Source: Cinnamomum chago
Lineage: Eukaryota > Streptophyta > Magnoliopsida > Laurales > Lauraceae
Reading direction: 5' to 3'
NCBI GenBank assembly: GCA_038049695.1
Contig: CP142452.1
Span: 50,054,501-50,118,500 of the forward strand
Length of the DNA: 64,000 nt
Below, in pieces: positions 35,732-47,000 of the stretch (position 1 is the stretch's first letter; every line of letters starts with the position of its first letter). A program made the position numbers and the translations under genes. Below the pieces are notes generated by a model, which made no database searches, was not told the origin of the DNA, and saw only the letters and a list, made by a program, of their open reading frames with translations.

Positions 35732-37955
35732 TGAAAGTCCACGGGGATCCGAACCCTAGAGGGGGGGGTGAACAGGGTGAGCTTCTTTTATGACCAATTT
35801 TAACAATTTTAACTTCTTTAAAACAAACTAGTCACAAGTGATGATTATCAAACAATATGCGGAAGCTAATATAAGCAATCACCACAAAGCAAGCACCATC
35901 ACACAAGGATTTATAGTGGTTCGGCCTCAATGCCTACATCCACTACCGGCTTGTGATCCAACACCCCACCGGATTTCCACTATATATGCTTTTCAATAGG
36001 CTAAGCAATAACCTTTACAATATGCTTTCCAAGGCTAAGCAATAACCTTACATTGATGTTTTTCAAGGCTTAACATCAACCTATACACTATGCTTTTATA
36101 GGCTAAGCAATAACCTCTTCAACCACAAGGTTGATTATCTCACTAAGATAGTGTCTAACATACACTTGATGGAGATTCTATTAAGCTCATTACAATGCCT
36201 CTTAAATAGGCGGATATGGAAGTGAAAAACTAGTACACACTCACACTATGGATGCAAAGATGAAAGTACATGAAGTGTGTGTGTGTGGTCCTCAATCATT
36301 TTGAAAATGAAAGCTCATAAATGTATGCCTAAGGCTTTTGAAAGTTTTAGCTCATAAAACATTTATGATTGAGGATAGAATGCAATCACATGTTAAAAGT
36401 AACAACTTGTTAATGATATCAAAGTTACACAAGTTGTATGAAATGGATTAGCTCTAAACATGTGATGCATAGGGATGTCAATCAAATCATCAATGAAGCT
36501 CAAAACATAATAATAGATTTGATTGATGTTATGGGGACAAATCATATGTAATTATAAATACAACTTGAAAATGATTTTCCTATCAAAGTAAAGCAAGTTG
36601 TGAAACTTTAAAACAATAATACACATATGATTTGTAATAATGTTGAATCCAAAACGTAAGATACATTTGAGAGAGATTTTCTTATGATGGAAAAACAACA
36701 ACCAATGATTCAACAAAGTATATGAATCATGTTACATATTTCATTAACATGATCTACTTAGATTTACCAAAGATAAAGTACTACTTTGATGAATCAATGG
36801 TGATGTATCCAAAACAATAGATCTATTCAAAATATAAGACATGCTAAGGATACAACACATCATAAGTTAACATGTTACTAAAGATTTACCAATGATAAAA
36901 CAAAACATGAAAACATATGATTTGTAAAGAAGTTGAGTCCAAAACATAAGATACTTTTGAAAGTGATTTTCTTATGATGGAAAACAACAACCAAAGATTC
37001 AACCAAGTATAGGAATCATGTTACATATAATTTCAAAGGTTCTTTCATTAACATGATCTACTTTGATTTACCAATTCAAGTACTACTTGGATTGAATCAT
37101 ATGGTGTTGTATCCAAAACAATAAATCAACTCAAAACATAACACATGTTAAGGACACAACACAAACATAGTTTAACATGCTAGAAATGATTTACCAAAAA
37201 TAAAACAAAAGCATGAAAACATATGATTAAGGAAGGAAGAGCCTACTTGGTGGTTTAACTTCATTAATCCAAGCTTTAGCTTTCCTAATCATCCCCTTCA
37301 TCCCTTGGTTCTTTTCCCTTTTGATATGCCTCAAATCCTCTCAAGGAGGGGTTTAAAATTTCCAACATTTGGCAAGGGAAAGAACTCATATTTATAGCAA
37401 AAAGTTGCCAACGGCTAGTCCTCGGTCGACCGGCAAAGAGGTCTCGGTCGACCGGGAAGGCACAATGGTCATATTTCTGACCGTTGGAGGTTTCAGTTCA
37501 GAACTGCAGATTTTACCTCCAGTTGTCTCGGTCGACCGAGACCTGTATCTCGGTCGACCGGCGACACTGCCGGGACAGCCTCCCTTTGACAAAAAATGCA
37601 ACTTTTGCATATTTGAAGGTTTAGCTTTGGGGGACCTTTTGGCCACTAAATCAAGCTTGGAAAACATGTTTTAAAGATTCTAATGGTTTTTAAAACATGA
37701 CATAAAAAGCCTAAAAAGATTCAAAAACTTTTAAAACAAAGGCTTGCTTGATTTCTTGAAAACTCTTTTCTAAAACAAATGCATCCAAGATGAAAATACA
37801 AATCATGCATAAATAGAAACTTTTACTAATCTTAAAACCAATGCATGAATAAATCAAGATTTCAAGTTTATATAAAACAATGCATAAGTGTGTAAATCAA
37901 ATGATGCTTGAATGATTATGCATCCATCAATTTGCAATCTACAAAAACCCTAACA
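35732..37955 (-). repeat. LARD 3' LTR (2224 bp, minus strand)
   Basis: Plus-strand reading begins TGAAAGTCC and ends CCCTAACA. It is colinear with the solo LTR at 9111-11314, including the minus-strand TATAAATA (37389-37396) and CGGTCGACCG palindromes (37422-37560). The ends and length fit one intact LTR. Confidence 0.92.
37422..37560 (-). promoter_or_regulatory. CGGTCGACCG palindrome cluster of the LARD LTR
   Basis: Four copies of CGGTCGACCG or one-base variants lie directly upstream, on the minus strand, of the TATA box at 37389-37396. The spacing matches the solo LTR at 9111 and resembles that of copia A. Confidence 0.65.
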
Positions 37956-38335
37956 ATCTCCCCCTTTGCAATTTGATGGCAAACACACTCACCACTGAAT
38001 AAGCACACTTAGTCTTCAGCTCCCCCTCAGCTGGACAAGGCTTGAAATCTTCTTGGATGCTCCTTCTCTTAGCTTGAGCTCTTTTCTTCATTCTTCATGA
38101 TGCTTGGTGCTTGGTCATTCTTCAATCTTTCTTTCTTTATGGCCAAGCATCTTCTTTAGCTCCAAGCTTTCTTTCTTCTATTTTCTCTCCCCCTTTGATC
38201 ATGCCTCTTTCTCCCTTTGGCAAGGTATGTATTCTCTCCCCTGTAGAAGATCATACAAAACCTCCCCTTAGGAAGCTTGGAAATTCTCTTCACCCTTTTG
38301 AGAACTTGAATATTTTCTCCCCCTTTGCCATTAAA
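37956..38335 (-). promoter_or_regulatory. LARD repeated polypurine tracts
   Basis: Five GGGGGAG or GGGGAGAG tracts on the minus strand: plus positions about 37957-37968 (abutting the LTR), 38019-38028, 38184-38195, 38233-38241 and 38314-38326. Together with the nearby 'agcacctgtt' segment (about 38381-38390) they match the 3' regions of copia A and B and place this element with them. Confidence 0.7.
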
Positions 38336-38339
38336 TTGC

Positions 38340-40687
38340 AAAGGTACCTACACACATGAAACAAGGAAAATACCTTTAGTAGCACCTGTTAACAAATGAA
38401 ATCGAAAATGAAATACATAACAGGCTATCATGAGTGGTGGTAATCTCTAAGGGCTCAAAGGCAATCCAAGGGTCAATTTGATCAAAACTAATACTTCCTA
38501 TGAAGGTTTACACTCCCCCTCAATCCATTCTCTCCTTTTGTCAAACTCTTGACAAAGATTTAACTATTTGGTTCAAGAAGAAGATGGTTTAAACAATTGA
38601 GGGTCAACTTCAAGGAAATGATTAGATTCATTTAACTATAAAGCTCAATATGATCAAATTGCCAAAAGAGAGCAAGGTCAATGAGAAAAGCAATCATGGA
38701 TATCAATTGGAAAAACAAAGAATACCAATTGAGATTTAGGGATATGACTATTAAATCAATCACTCTAAAAAGGATTTACAAATATAACTATTAGGAAAAA
38801 TCCAAATTAGAGTTATCCATGATATGGGGTTTATTAATCATAGCATCAATCAATATTACTTATCAAGTTCAATCCAATGCACACAAGATTTATCACATTC
38901 ACAAGAAATCAAATCAATCAAACATTATACCAATTGAAACCAATTGAATTTGATAACATGATAAAGAGCAAGAATGTGACAAAAATTCCATCAAGCATCA
39001 TAAATGCATATTCATCACTTTTAAAGATTTAACTATTGAGCATAGTGATGAACAAGATAAATTGCAATGCACAAGGATATGACAATGCATGCAATTTATA
39101 AAGTGACTAAATCATATGAATTCAACATCTAAGTTATCCATCAAACACATAGAAATATGAGGAATGGATTTCAAAGAGTTTCATATGATCAAGATCACTA
39201 CTATGAAGTTGAAACATGTATAAGAATGAAAACACTTAGAAAATACACATGAATCAACATCATAACCATCCAAATAGAAATGACTATAAAGCATAGAGGA
39301 TGGATTTGAGTTCTAGTATGGTTTCAACAAATATAATAAATACCACAACCATACATAGAACAATTTGACATTTGCATAGAGAGGATTAATCAACACTCAA
39401 GATCTAACTCATACCATTCATCAAAAAAGAATATAACTAATTAAGCACAAGAAGGTATGAAGTTAAAGGTATCAATCTATCATGCAACATCTCCACTCTT
39501 AGCAAATGTACTAAGCTTACAATGCAATGGACAATAGATATGAGGTTTATACCAAATGAACTTAGCACATAAAATCACATATGTACATAAAAAGCTCAAA
39601 TACAAGATTTTACTATAAAGCACATAAACACTCATTAATTTGCATTAATGAAACTATATACCAAAATAGGCACAAACATGCAAATCAATGAAACCAAATC
39701 CAACCATGCAATGTAAGACATCAAAATCAATTTGCATAAAGAATGTAACTCAATGAGCAAAGATGCAAATTGTTTGTAAACATTATTTCCTTTTAAATGA
39801 TAAAATCATATTTAAGCACAAGGAAATAAATTCAAGGAAAATGCTTCTATAAATACAACCAATAAAGCATAGAACATTTTCCAAAGTTTCTCAAATCACT
39901 TCAATTTATGAAAGAATCATTTATAGAATTAAGAGCAAGTGATTTTGAAAAACAAGAAGTGTACTATTGTAAATTTTCAATTTGTAAAACAATAGACACT
40001 CACAAAGTTTCCATACCAAGAGATATAACTTTGAAAAAATCAATGGAAAACTTAAATAGCTTCAAATCATTTGATATGCAAAAAGGATCCAACTATGATA
40101 AACATCAAATGATTTTCCAACATCAATTGATCATGAAAAACTAGCTATGAAAGCATTTGTAATCACAATCAATTGATCATGAATAGATATGCACTACAAG
40201 AAATATAACTATATGATCAAAATGCAAATCCATCATGAAAAGGTTGCAATCAAAGGATTTTGAAAACCATGAGATATAACTATAAAAGTTCATGAAGACA
40301 AAATCAAATGATCACAAAGAAACATTGCATTTTAAAAGATGTGACTTTAAAGAAACAAAATGCAAATGTAACATGACCAACAAAAAGTTATAACTAAAAA
40401 GCATAGGTTGGTCTAGGAGTATCAAGGCCTTAAGGTTACTCAAATAGTCTACCTTTGAAAATACACCTAAGGTCTTGAAAATGTGTCCTTGAGAGATCAC
40501 TTTGAGGACTCACCAACTCTAGAAGATATAACTTAGAAAAGTCTTAGAGTGGTGCAAAGAGGCTAGGGAAAAACATTTTCAATCATAGTGGAAATCTTCA
40601 TAAAGATATGCATTAAAAACACAACACTAGGGTTCAAATCTAGCAAGGATCAACTCCGGGTTGTTAAGCCCTAAAATGGAGTAACCC
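38340..40687 (-). repeat. LARD non-coding interior with an iterated ATATAACTATAAAGCA-like motif
   Basis: No frame of significant length or recognisable protein exists here. The plus strand is A-rich. A motif resembling ATATAACTATAAAGCA recurs at about 38631, 38741, 38781, 39027, 39280, 39430, 39607, 39853, 40017, 40201, 40273, 40340, 40387 and 40524, with 40-250 bp between copies and unrelated sequence in between. This is dispersed iteration, not a simple tandem repeat. Its role is unknown. Confidence 0.6.
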
Positions 40688-40699
40688 TCTCTGATACCA
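40688..40699 (-). promoter_or_regulatory. Primer binding site of LARD element
   Basis: Minus-strand TGGTATCAGAGA, close to the initiator tRNA-Met complement TGGTATCAGAGC with the last base changed. It lies two bases from the LTR. It fixes the element's orientation as minus. Confidence 0.85.
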
Positions 40700-40701
40700 C
40701 T

Positions 40702-40908
40702 TGTAAGTCCACGGGGATCCGAACCCTAGAGGGGGGGTGAATAGGGTGAGCTTCTTTTATGACCAATTTTAACAATTTTAACTTCTTTAAAACAAACTAG
40801 TCACAAGTGATGATTATCAAACAATATGCGGAAGCTAATATAAGCAATCACCACAAAGCAAGCACCATCACACAAGGATTTATAGTGGTTCGGCCTCAAT
40901 GCCTACAT
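40702..40908 (-). repeat. LARD 5' LTR, first 207 bp (plus reading), truncated
   Basis: Nearly identical to the start of the LTR at 35732. It stops at 'gcctacat' where the gypsy array begins; in the complete LTR the next bases are ccactaccgg (35940). The array therefore inserted here, and TACAT (40904-40908) should be its target duplication. Confidence 0.9.
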
Positions 40909-42098
40909 TGTTAGACCCCGACCCAGACCTAGTCGATTAGTGTGCGATTAGTATGTGTTTAGTTCTAAGTGGGTTTAGTCGTGGTTGGGTTAGAAGTGAT
41001 TAGTTAGTTTGGACATAGCTTTGGGAATTTGAGAACGTCTAGTATTAGTCAGACACACTCAGGAAGGCCTGAGTGCACGTGTAAGCTTGGGAAGATCGTA
41101 TTGATTTTCGTGTGAGTGTGATTTTGATTTCATGTGAATGATCTTGTTATGTGTTACAACTTTCTTTTTAAGCCCATTCGTGTTTGAAGCCCAAAAACCC
41201 ATGTTTTGGCCCAAAGAGGGTAAAATTGTCTTTCTTGCATAAATCTGGACACAATTTTCGAGATCTCAAAACCATGTCAAAAATATACTTTTTGGAAACT
41301 AGATATTTCGACGATCATTTTATCCTTCTTCGTCGAAGTCATCCGAGGCCCACAAGACCATGTTTTAGTCACTTCAAGTTCAAGCCAAATGGGGCCCATG
41401 AGTCATCACTTAATCCCCTTTCCCCTCCCTTTTCATTCATTTCCCAATCTCTGCAACTTTTGAGTCTAGGGCAAGAGAGAAAACCTCTTTTCTCCTTCAT
41501 CTTCCTCACTTGGTTTGATCTAGCTAGAGAGCTCCAAAGGAAATTCTAAGACTACCATTTTCTTCATCTCCTTGCAAGCTTCCTATTGATACAAGTTTCT
41601 TGAGTTTTCAAGTTGGGCAAGAGCTCCATTTCTCTCCCTCCCTCTTGTGTGGCCATTTCTAGGTAAGGGTTTCCACTCATACTTTCCATTGAGTCATTTT
41701 AGTTCCTTAAGATCATGTTTTTCATGTTTTCAAACCCTATTTGGAAAATGAGTTTCTTGTTTCCATTTTTGAGTAAGTTTTGTGTGTTTTCTTGGTTTGG
41801 CTTGTAGTGTGGGATTAGCTTGTGTGAAGAGCTTGAAGTGGAGTGTTTAGCATTTGGGCAAGGCAAGTAATCTCTATAGGATCATTGTGCATGTTATTTT
41901 AAGCTACATTATTGTTTTGGAAACTTTGCATATGGATATGTTTACAAGCTTTATGATTGTGTTTTCATGAGTTTTGGATGTGTGCTTTGTCCCTTGGAGA
42001 GTATGTAGACTCAGGGAATATAAGTGGAATGAGAATGAATGGAAGGGAAGAAGAGAAATGTGAAAAAAATCTGTGCTGAAACGCATTCCCGTGCACTG

Positions 42099-42523
42099 GC
42101 GGTCAGCACAGCGGTCAGCTCGCGGCTAGCCGCCTGTGTCCACTTCGGCTAACCGCAGGCTGACCGAACTCAGCGGTTACCTTTCCAGAAGCTAGCTTTT
42201 TCACCTGGGACCAGCGGTCAGCTCCGCGGTCAGCTCACGGCTAACCGCCAGTCTCACTCGCGGTTAACCGCAAGCCAACCGTGGACTGCGGTTCCTTCTC
42301 CAGAAGCTGGCATTTTGTTGGGATCCACGGTCAGCGCCGCGGTCAGCTCACGGCTAACCGCCAGTCCTACTCGCGGTTAACCGCAAGCCAACCGCGCAAT
42401 GCGGTTCCATTTCCCGAGAGCTAAGTTCAAAATTGGTATTTCAGCGGTCAGTCTGGCGGTCACCTTGCGGCTAGCCGCCGGACCCCAGTTCGGCTAGCCG
42501 CCACCTGACCGCGAGGTGACCGA
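42099..42523 (+). repeat. ggctaaccgcc palindrome cluster in array LTR A
   Basis: Four units of about 105 bp each combine gcggtcagc, cggctaaccgcc or cggctagccgcc, cgcggttaaccgc (containing the palindrome CGGTTAACCG) and a closing aaccgc or gaccga. It is the same core as in the solo LTR at 126, expanded. The copies in LTR B (49906-50330) and LTR C (57713-58137) are essentially identical. Confidence 0.75.
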
Positions 42524-43165
42524 AATTCACTGTTTGTGTATTTTGACGAGTTTAGCAAGAATGAAAAACTAGAACATGTTAAGTGACCTTTAGCTTGATA
42601 TTGTACACTCGAGACCCGAGATGTCCTTGAACTTCTGGGGCACCAATTCTATTTTTACCTCCGCATCTGGGCTTCGATTGTACAACAACCATCCAAAGGT
42701 CCTTGTATGTGCTTGATAGACTTCGTGTTTGAACCTTGATTTTTGGGTATGATGGATACCATTGTGAACTCATTTTGAAGTGTTAGTACAACCGTGTTTT
42801 GAAGTTTTGTTAAGAAAAAGGGGATCACTTCCTAAGCGTGTTTTGCATAATATTATGCCTCGTGCTAGTCGTGCTCGTCGTGATGTGATAAGTGATTTCC
42901 CCCTTTTTATCTCGACGTGTTTGATCGTGCTTCGCGTGTTTTGTGCATTCATGAACTAAGTGAACACCACTGAGCTTAGACTGCCCTTTCGGTTTGATCC
43001 ACTGTCTGGGGGTCTTTAAACATGTGGACTGTCTGCAGACTGGTCGTGTATTTATTACACATCGTGCGTGTCCGGTTCCGCGGCCGGAATTCCCGTCTTT
43101 GTGGGAAATCGTGTCGTGCTTATATTATGTATATCGTGCTTGTCGTGCGTGCTTGCTCTTTTCAT

Positions 43166-43174
43166 TATATAAAT
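43166..43174 (+). promoter_or_regulatory. TATA-like box in array LTR A
   Basis: TATATAAAT follows gctcttttcat and is followed by gatagagaaaggatgggctc. Gypsy 2 keeps the same context at about 23351 and 33297. If this is the promoter, R would start near 43200, in conflict with an early start upstream of the donor-like site at 41663; only RNA ends can decide. Confidence 0.45.
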
Positions 43175-43382
43175 GATAGAGAAAGGATGGGCTCTTTGTG
43201 GATTGTAACTTTTCATGATATATTTAGTACTCATGCTAGTTTGTTTTGATACCTCAGCTATTGTGACAGTTCAAATCAAGTATTCGATTTCAAGTGTTTT
43301 TCCCAAGTATTATTGTCATGTTCATGCCTATATTGATTACCTGCCAAACCGTCGTGTTTGACCCTTGCTTGTTGGTGCCCAG

Positions 43383-43474
43383 GTGCAGGAGACGTTGCCT
43401 TTGAGGAGGAGCGTCAGGAGGAGGCTTGTGGGCCAACTCCCGTGAGAGAGTGGCAGCCCGACGATGTCATCTAG
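43383..43474 (+). other. Exon-like 92-nt block (array LTR copy)
   Basis: Begins after ggtgcccAG and ends with TAG. The peptide contains AGDVAFEEERQEEAC and ends REWQPDDVI. The copies in LTR B and C are at 51190-51281 and 58997-59088; LTR A differs from them by one Gly/Glu change. It has the same length and frame as the diverged copies at 2747 and 14541. Confidence 0.42.
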
Positions 43475-43864
43475 ATGTCGGTCTGGTTCTTGAGTTTCGT
43501 CACATTTTGTCATGGAGTTTCTTTTGGCTATTTTGAGATTGTATTGACCTTTATTGGTCTCTTACGGGTTGTACTAAACTTAACTTGTTTTTTTGTATTA
43601 ACTCTATAACTTGAATATTAATGGGAATGCTTGTTAGCTTCTTTCTATGATACCATGCCTTGTTATTAAATGTTATGGCACCTAAAGATTTTATTGGGGC
43701 TCATCTTGATGTGTTTTGCTACACGCTTCCGCAATCGTGTACGTGTGAGTCAGATTCCGACTGTCTTTGGGAATCCTCACCGCGGGAACCTGTGGGAAAG
43801 TATATCATCAATGTACCCACCAACGTCGCGGGGCCCGGGATCCGTTCCGGGGTCGCGACAGGAC

Positions 43865-43876
43865 TGGTATCAGAGC
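43865..43876 (+). promoter_or_regulatory. Primer binding site, array copy 1
   Basis: TGGTATCAGAGC, four bases after LTR A, is the exact complement of the plant initiator tRNA-Met 3' end. Confidence 0.92.
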
Positions 43877-44021
43877 GAGACATGTTTCAGGCACTTAAAA
43901 GAAACTAGAAAGGTCTTAGGAACGTGGCGAGGATTCGTGAGTCCGATAGATTCGTTCGTATAGGACCTTAGAAACCCTTGTACCATGTTATTTGTGTTCT
44001 AACTTTTTGTTTTACAGCAAT

Positions 44022-47000
44022 ATGCCTCCAAGAAAAGCTCCCAATCATCATGCTTCAGGCAGTAATCAGAATGAGTCAGATGCATCTGAGGGACCGACAG
44101 CTACACAGTTTCAGGAACTTATGCAAGCCATGATAACACAGCAAAGGCAGGCTAATGAGAACCAAGCAAGGTTTCAAGAACAGTTGGCTAAGAAAGATGA
44201 TGAAATGGCTCAAGTCCAAAGGCAATTGTTAGAAGTTCTCCAGAACAGGAATGTAGCACCCCCCGCAGGTCCACAGATTGTTATTCAGAATAGGGATCCT
44301 GACCCTAATGCACTGTTTGAGAAGTTTAGAAAGAGAGCGCCTAAAGAATTTTCGGGCAATGAGGACCCGTTAGTGGCAGATGACTGGCTAGTCAATACGG
44401 AGAAGATCTTCGATGTTTTCATGTGCACGGGTATACAGAAGGTCAATCTCACAGCTTCTCTATTCTATGGGCATGCAGACCGGTGGTGGCAAACAGTCAA
44501 GGACCCATATGCAGTGATGGCTGATGATGAGGCATGGGCAGCTTTCAAGATACAGTTTCAGGACAAATATATTCCCTCTCATGTCAAGAGGCAGAAGGCT
44601 ATTGAGTTTCAGCAACTCAAGCAGGGTAACATGACCGTGTTAGACTATGTCACCAAATTTGAGAGATTAGCTATATATGCCACCGAGTTGATTGACACGG
44701 AAAGGAAGAAGATAACTAAGTTTTTGGAAGGGTTGAACCCGATCATCATGAGAGATGTCATAGGCGTAGTACCTCCAGCTACGTATGATGAGGCAGTCAA
44801 GCGGGCATACACTTTTGAAGATATTAACAATATGATTGTTCAGGACAGGAAACAACAATACCAGCAACAGAATCAGAGGCAGCAGCAGGGCAAGAAGCCA
44901 AGGCAAGAGCAAGGCCATGTCAGGCAGGGATGTGGGCATTGTGGCAAGAATCATGAGACACACGAATGTCGTAAGGCCATGGGTGCCTGTTTCAAGTGTG
45001 GGGCTATGAACCATTCAATCAAGGATTGCCCACTACTTCAGAATCAGGGGAATAGAAACCAGCAGCAGAGACAAGTAGCTCCTCAGAATCAAGCACCAGC
45101 TCAGAATCAGATGAGACCACCTCAGCAGCAGCAACAGGCTAGGCCACCAGCACAGAATCAGAATGCTCGTCCTCCACAGCAGAATAGACAAGGCCAAGGA
45201 AGGCAGAACCAAATACCGAACAGACTACAGATGCATGGACGGTTATACTATCTTAACCGTGCAGATGCTGAAGCTGCAGGAGACGTGGTAGAAGGTAAAC
45301 TTCTTGTTTGTGGGGTAGAAGCCCAGATTTTGTTTGACCCTGGATCCACACATTCATTTTCATCCCCTAGTTTTGCTAAGTTGATTGATGCACCATGTAG
45401 TGAGTTGGATTACATTTTGGTAGTGACCACTCCAGTAGGGAAACAAGTTGTGTGTAGAAACCATTACCCTAGTTGTACAGTGTTGTTAGGAGATGTGAAT
45501 TTACCGGCCAACCTCATAGTTTTGGACATGCATGATTTTGATGTCATTTTAGGCATGGATTGGTTAGAAGCATATCATGCCACCATGGATTGTTTTAGTA
45601 AGACTATCACATTTAGATTCCAAGGACCACAGGCAGAGTTGATATTTCAAGGGAACAGGCGAAAATCTCAGGCAGGGTTTATTTCAGTGTTGAAGGCCAG
45701 CAGATTAGTGCAGAGTGGATGTCAGGCATTTATTGCGTTTATCACGGAGGATAAACAGTCCCAAGGGGTGGAGGATATCCCCATTGTGTGTGAATTTTCG
45801 GACGTTTTTCCAGAAGAAATCCCGGGTTTACCACCAATTAGGGAAGTCGAGTTCACAATTGAGCTTCTTCCAGGGACAGCTCCGATCTCGATTGCACCAT
45901 ACAGGATGGCTCCGGCAGAAATGGGTGAGCTAAAGCTCCAATTGCAAGATTTGTTGAGCAAAGGTTTTATTAGGCCAAGTGTTTCACCGTGGGGAGCACC
46001 GGTGTTGTTTGTGAAGAAGAAGGATGGAAGTTTGAGAATGTGCATAGACTATCGGAAGTTGAACCATGTGACCGTGAAGAACAAGTACCCTTTGCCAAGG
46101 ATAGATGAATTGTTTGACCAATTGCAAGGAGCAGCCTACTTTTCCAAGATAGACTTGAGGTCAGGGTACCATCAGTTGAGAGTTAGAGATTCAGATGTTC
46201 AGAAGACAGCCTTTAGAACAAGATATGGGCACTATGAGTTCTTAGTGATGCCCTTTGGCTTGACAAATGCACCCGCAGTCTTTAATGCTTTGATGAACAA
46301 GGTCTTCGCACCTTATTTGGATCACTCTACAGTAGTGTTCATTGACGACGTCCTCGTGTATTCCAAGAGTAAGAAGGAACATGAGGAACATTTGAGGACA
46401 GCGTTGCAGCTCTTGAGAGACAACCAGCTATATGCAAAGCTCAGTAAATGCGAATTCTGGTTAGAGCAAGTTGCTTTTCTAGGCCACATCATCTCCAGAG
46501 AAGGGTTAGCAGTTGATCCAGCTAAGATAGAAGCAGTTGTGAGTTGGGTTAGGCCAAACAGTGTGACAGAAATTAGAAGCTTTTTGGGGTTAGCAGGCTA
46601 CTACAGAAGATTTGTTCAAGGTTTTTCGTCCATTGCAGCACCGTTGACGAAGTTGACCAGGAAGAATGTCCCGTTTGTGTGGACTGATCAGTGTGAAACC
46701 AGTTTTCAAGAGTTGAAAGGAAGGTTAACCACAGCCCCGATTCTCACTTTACCTTCGGGAAACGGTGGGTTTATTGTTTTTACAGATGCTTCGAATGTGG
46801 GACTGGGTTGTGTGTTGATGCAAGATGGTAAGGTGATTGCTTATGGCTCGAGACAGTTGAAGGACCACGAGAAGAATTATGCGACTCACGACTTGGAGTT
46901 GGCAGCAGTTGTTTTCGCATTGAAGATGTGGAGACACTATCTCTATGGAGAGAAATTCGAGGTCCATTCAGATCACAGAAGTTTACAATATTTGTTCTTA

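Larger units (their letters stand above)
35732..40908 (-). mobile_element. Non-autonomous copia/Sirevirus-like element (LARD type), minus strand, interrupted
   Basis: Two LTRs of the 9111 family (35732-37955 complete, 40702-40908 truncated by the gypsy array) bracket a 2.75-kb internal region with a minus-strand primer site at one end and repeated polypurine tracts at the other. No gag, protease, integrase or reverse transcriptase is recognisable, so it must rely on proteins from another element; a Sirevirus like copia A or B is the likely helper. The left target duplication should be AGTCG (35727-35731); the right copy is outside the window. Confidence 0.85.
40909..43860 (+). repeat. Array LTR A (2952 bp)
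   Basis: TGTTAGACCCCGACCC to GGGGTCGCGACA. By eye it differs from LTR B at about five places, including one A deletion near 42850. It carries the inverted repeat 41307-41337, donor-like GTAAGG at 41663, palindrome cluster 42099-42523, TATATAAAT at 43166-43174 and exon-like block 43383-43474. The 'acacgcttccgca' and 'tcctcaccgcgggaacctgtggga' blocks near the 3' end are shared with all gypsy LTRs here. Confidence 0.95.

Noticed and set aside
43660-43963. Two overlapping frames (82 and 97 codons) around the LTR-to-leader junction, repeated at 51467 and 59274
   Set aside because: They cross the LTR end and primer site, are not open in the more diverged LTRs, and look like chance frames in a conserved terminal block.
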